From the NCBI RefSeq assembly GCF_009933255.1, contig NZ_MAEI01000002.1:307491-371490 (forward strand): DNA of 64,000 bases, given 5' to 3'. Below are positions 60,639-64,000 of the stretch, one piece after another. A program made the position numbers and the translations under genes. The notes below the pieces were generated by a model that ran no database searches, was not told the DNA's origin, and was given only the letters and a program-made list of their open reading frames with translations. This stretch comes from Enterococcus diestrammenae (lineage in GTDB: Bacteria; Bacillota; Bacilli; Lactobacillales; Enterococcaceae). Positions within the stretch are counted from its first letter, which is position 1; each line of letters opens with the position of its first letter.

Positions 60639-63260
60639 ATGAAAAAAAGAAATAGTTTCGTTCTACGTCGAGTATTGAGCAGCTTTAGTGTGTTGGTTAT
60701 CTTGTTCTCACAAGGGACTTCAGCCTTTGCAAGTGTGGGAGAAGGGACTGAAACGGGGGATGCTGAAGCTAGCATGAAGCTTGGTGAAGCACAAGAAGAA
60801 ACGGGAGTTGTTGAAAAAGGCGAACCTCCACAAACTATGGAGGATCAGCAGGCTGGTGACACTGAAACGCCATCAGTTGAACCACCAGTCGCGGAAGTAC
60901 CACCTGCAGTTGACAAGACAATTTTACAGAATAAAATCAGTGAACTAACTCAAGTGTTGGCCAACAGTAGTCTGTATACCTCGACTTCACTGTCTATCAC
61001 CACGGCAAATCAATTGTTAGCTCGGGGCCAACAGTTATTGGCGTCTGAAGTGGTAAGTGATGAGGAGGTCGCAAACTGCGTAGCCGAAATTACGAATTTA
61101 TTGGCAAAATTAGTGCTTCGGGGAGATAAAGGACCATTGCAGGCGTTGGTTGCGACTGCAGCAGGGTTAGTCGAAACGGATTATACTGCAGCAAGTTACA
61201 GTGTGTTAGCTGCCGCTTTGGTGGCGGCTCAGCAATTGTTAAATGATCCAGATGCTGTGACGGAATCCCTAACAGCTTCTTTGAACCAACTTCAAAGCGC
61301 TATCGCTGGTTTGGTGAAAACCGAGGCACCTAAACCGGAAACGCCCAAGCCTGAAAAGCCTAAACCGTAAAACCCGGAAACAGCTAAACCGGATGTTCCA
61401 GTCGTGGAAACACCGAAAGAAACGAAACCAGAAAAACCAGTTATAAAAGAACCAGAAACTGACAAACCGACTTCTAACAAGTCAGAGAAGGAGCAATCTA
61501 TAAAAGAATCAGATGGCGGTCAACAAGTAGTTGATGCTGGAGTTACTGATTCTAGTCATGAGACTCAATCAGAAGAGTCAACGACAACTGTGGTTGAAAC
61601 CAATACCGGTGACGATTCAACAAATGAAATCGATACGAGTTTCGCGGTTGATAGTCTAACGAGTTCTGACTTAAATGGTTTTGAGTTGCCTTTATTATCA
61701 AGTTTTGCAGATCAGCGGCAGGCGGCTTTGATTGCTCAAGGGTTGAAGACGTTAAGCCAACCCTTTGACAAAGCAGCTACCTTGTCTAATGAGCGGTCAT
61801 TACCGGAAAGTTTTAGTAATCGCAGCCTTCTGCAGTATCTCTATTCTTCTGTTTTAGATGTTAATCTTGGGGAGGACTACGACGAAATGGCGCAGGTTGG
61901 TGAGAGAGTTTCTTTAGACCAATTGCAGCCTGGGGACCTTCTTTTTTGGGAAAATCAAGGGCAACCAACCAAGGTAGCCATGTATTTAGCAGAAGGCAAA
62001 TACTTGATGGCGGATGAACCCCTCCAAAATCAAAATGTTGTGATTCCTTCCGTAAATAAAACAAAAACGACTTTAGAAGAAAAGGGTGCCCAGGAAGATT
62101 CGCTTCCCGGTGTTCGAATCTACACTTTACAGGGCTATAGCGAAGATGAAAATGGCAAAGTTCGCCTTGCCTCGTCTGAAGAGGGGACGCTCCCTGAAAA
62201 AATGATTGAGAGCTCTGAGCAACACGCAAATCCTAATTTTGCTCAACGTGTTCTTGCGGATCAAAACTTTACCCTAATCGGTGAAGAACTGCTTGCCAGC
62301 TACAGTGCTTCCATTGATTTTCGTAAGAATCCTGTGACGGAAAGTTTTATTGCTAGTATTGCTGAAGATGCACGGGAATTGGGGTTGCAATACGATGTTT
62401 ATGCCTCGGTGATGATTGCTCAAGCCATATTGGAAACTGGTTCGGGTGGGAGTTTACTTTCCAAAGCGCCTTATTATAACCTTTTTGGGATTAAAGGGTT
62501 GTATAATGGTAATTCCGTTTCCATGAAAACAATGGAAGATGACGGAACCGGCAATCTTTATCAGATTACCGCGGCTTTTCGTAATTATCCGAATTTCCGA
62601 GCGTCTTTGACGGATTATGTCTCCTTGATTCGAGGAGGAACTGGCTACAACCAGACCTTCTATCAGGGAGTGTGGCGCTCAGAAGCCAAAAACTATCTAC
62701 AGGCAACGGCCTTCTTGACCGGACGTTATGCCACCGATACTTCTTATAACAATAAATTAAACTCACTGATTGCAACTTATCACTTGACGCAATACGATGA
62801 GCCGCGGGTGGCCGACGCGGGGGTGATCATCACCCGACGCGATGCCATCCCAAATTCTTACGCTGAAAAAATGATTTTCCCGGATTATAATGGTGTGGAC
62901 TATAATCACAGTGGCTCGTATCCGGTGGGTCAATGTACCTGGTATGTCTACAATCGTATCGCCCAATTAGGCGGGACCGTTGATGACTTCATGGGGAATG
63001 GTGGCGAATGGGGGCAACGAGGGGCTAGCTTAGGTTATCGCACCACTCAGATACCGACTGTTGGTTATGCGGTGAGTTTTCATCCAGGAGTAGCTAGTTC
63101 GAGTAAGCAATATGGACACGTGGCCTTTGTCGAAGCGGTCGGTCCAGAAGGTATTCTCGTTTCAGAAGGGAATGTCGTAGGTCCGACAACGGTTTCTTAT
63201 CGGGTAATCCCGAATAGCATTGCTCGCACTAACCAAGTCACTTATGTAGCGCCAAAATAA
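60639..63260 (+). pseudogene. Secreted peptidoglycan hydrolase (FIVAR-degenerate NlpC/P60-GH73-CHAP), split by an in-frame TAA
   Basis: A single frame of 873 codons is interrupted by TAA at codon 244 (61368-61370), in a Pro/Lys-rich linker reading KPEKPKP, stop, NPETAKP. Codons 1-32 are a signal peptide. Two FIVAR repeats span about 90-230. After the stop come a Pro/Lys/Ser linker, an NlpC/P60-like domain (about 355-480) in which the catalytic Cys and His appear as Arg395 and Lys445, a GH73 glucosaminidase with Glu599 in AILETGSG, and a CHAP domain with Cys766 and His827. Upstream lie an extended -10 (TGGTAGAAT) and GGAGGGG. Without readthrough the catalytic part lacks a signal peptide. Confidence 0.88.
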
Positions 63261-63272
63261 AGATTTTAGTCA

Positions 63273-63308
63273 GAAGAGATGATCCTTCGATGGACATCTC
63301 TTTTTTTG
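63273..63308 (+). terminator. Terminator after the hydrolase gene
   Basis: AGAGATG pairs with CATCTCT, followed by seven T residues. Confidence 0.82.
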
Positions 63309-63424
63309 TTTACTACTTTTTTTGAAACTAGTTGTTTTTCTGGTATTCTAAAAATAAGAATCTAGATAAACCACTTGTCAATAGCTAGGACAATTGATAT
63401 GATTACCAACGAGGAAGGTGCACT

Positions 63425-63607
63425 ATGAAAAAAAGACAACGAAAAAAACAAGCCTACAAGCAATATATTCGGGATATTTTTGAAGGATATGAAACGATGA
63501 TTACCGATCCGGCAAAAGAAAAACTTGAATTTCATTATTTGAAAGAAGAAACATTGATTTACCGAGATGAAAATCAACAAATTCGCTTTTTAACACGGGA
63601 CATGTAA
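63425..63607 (+). CDS. Small basic hypothetical protein
   Basis: The 60-residue protein is very basic at the N-terminus (MKKRQRKKQAYKQY) and mixed charge afterwards. No known family was recognised. GAGGAAGG lies about 7 bases before ATG 63425, and a terminator overlaps its stop, so it looks like a real single-gene unit just ahead of the rRNA promoters. Confidence 0.6.
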   Translation: MKKRQRKKQAYKQYIRDIFEGYETMITDPAKEKLEFHYLKEETLIYRDENQQIRFLTRDM

Positions 63608-63630
63608 GCCGGAGTAATTCGGCTTTTTTT
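63605..63630 (+). terminator. Terminator after the small basic gene
   Basis: AAGCCG pairs with CGGCTT, followed by seven T residues. Confidence 0.82.
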
Positions 63631-63691
63631 ATGGACTTTGATGATTTAACAGCAAATAAGGCCAAAAATAGGCTTTCTTTTACTTTTCTGC

Positions 63692-63720
63692 TTGACACTG
63701 TTTCTTGGAAGTGTTAAATT
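63692..63720 (+). promoter_or_regulatory. rRNA operon promoter P1
   Basis: TTGACA, a 17-base spacer and TAAATT. The perfect palindrome GTCAACGTTGAC (63722-63733) lies at the expected transcription start. Confidence 0.7.
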
Positions 63721-63783
63721 AGTCAACGTTGACGCGAGGAAAACACAACAGAAAACAACTTGAAAAACATTTCAAAAAAGTTG

Positions 63784-63812
63784 TTGACAGTTGCGGAAAT
63801 CCTTGTTAAACT
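63784..63812 (+). promoter_or_regulatory. rRNA operon promoter P2
   Basis: Perfect TTGACA, a 17-base spacer and TAAACT. Inverted AACAACTT and AAGTTGTT flank the region just upstream. Confidence 0.85.
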
Positions 63813-63888
63813 AACGAAGTTGCTGATTAGGAAAACGACATTTATTGAAAAAGTGATTTTCACTTCGAAAAAAACTTTTAAAAAATGT

Positions 63889-63917
63889 TTGACTTTTGAA
63901 AAGCGACGTGATATGAT
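63889..63917 (+). promoter_or_regulatory. rRNA operon promoter P3
   Basis: TTGACT, a 17-base spacer and TATGAT, with an A-rich stretch upstream. Confidence 0.85.
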
Positions 63918-64000
63918 TTAAAAGTTGACGGCGAACGAGCCGCTAACAAAATTAGACCTTTGAAAACTGAACAAAAAGCAAAAACGAACCAATGTGTAGG
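63918..64000 (+). other. 5' leader of a probable rRNA operon
   Basis: The text GACCTTTGAAAACTGAACAAA (63955-63975, shown by its core TTTGAAAACTGAAC) is typical of Firmicutes rRNA leaders. The 16S gene would begin beyond the window; no rRNA sequence is included. Confidence 0.7.

Overview
The window looks like a chromosomal segment of a Gram-positive, low-to-mid GC member of the Lactobacillales, most probably an Enterococcus or close relative. Strong AGGAGG-type ribosome binding sites, sigma-A promoters with 17-bp spacers, a T-box leader, a guanine riboswitch, a DnaB/DnaI helicase-loading pair, a ylb-type gene cluster, HelD, and a class 1A dihydroorotate dehydrogenase all point there. The species cannot be fixed from sequence alone. 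No phage, plasmid, CRISPR or intact insertion sequence was seen. This is mostly core genome with some local decay.

Layout. 1-2.2 kb: a TIM-barrel protein, a repeat, and two small minus-strand genes. 1.9-4.2 kb: guanine riboswitch-xpt-pbuX (purine salvage). 4.2-4.6 kb: a frameshifted GNAT gene. 4.6-18.6 kb: de novo purine synthesis in two transcription units, purE-K-B and purC-S-Q-L-F-M-N-H-D. Each has a TTGAC-N17-TAAAAT promoter and a PurBox-like CGAAC core about 76 bases upstream of the expected transcription start, and a minus-strand unknown gene separates them. 18.8-22.9 kb: CAP-associated protein-ylbF-ylbG-rsmD-coaD-ylbL. 23-29.4 kb: DUF1149, VOC, dihydropyrimidinase, metallophosphoesterase, Tex and a SprT gene with an early stop. 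29.6-37.3 kb: murC, glpK, an unknown protein, helD, an ANT(6)-like nucleotidyltransferase and a tautomerase. 37.4-39.7 kb: T-box-thrS. 40.2-42.2 kb: MaoC-like protein, BI-1 membrane protein and an LCP-like protein. 42.4-49.9 kb: polA, a fused mutM-coaE, nrdR, dnaB, dnaI (replication and repair). 50-53.8 kb: lipoprotein, trmK, Nif3-like protein, pepT. 53.9-60.5 kb: a structured non-coding stretch, an unknown gene, DHH phosphoesterase, YajQ, YitT, DUF59, pyrD and GNAT. 60.6-63.3 kb: a multidomain peptidoglycan hydrolase split by an in-frame TAA. 63.6-64 kb: three tandem strong promoters and a leader that look like the start of an rRNA operon whose 16S gene lies just beyond the window.

The purine genes form the functional core. 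The riboswitch should shut salvage (xpt, pbuX) when guanine or xanthine-type purines are plentiful, while the pur promoters appear to be controlled through PurR boxes rather than a riboswitch.

The most noteworthy points are: the single-frame MutM-CoaE fusion; the PurBox geometry; a dispersed intergenic repeat family with two related subgroups; a hairpin-rich non-coding region between pepT and its convergent neighbour; a structured leader upstream of an unknown gene; an attenuator-like leader before a GNAT gene; PurF lacking one expected Fe-S ligand; GlpK lacking the usual regulatory histidine; and four lesions (GNAT, sprT, a small gene after coaE, the peptidoglycan hydrolase) that suggest either recent decay or sequencing errors.
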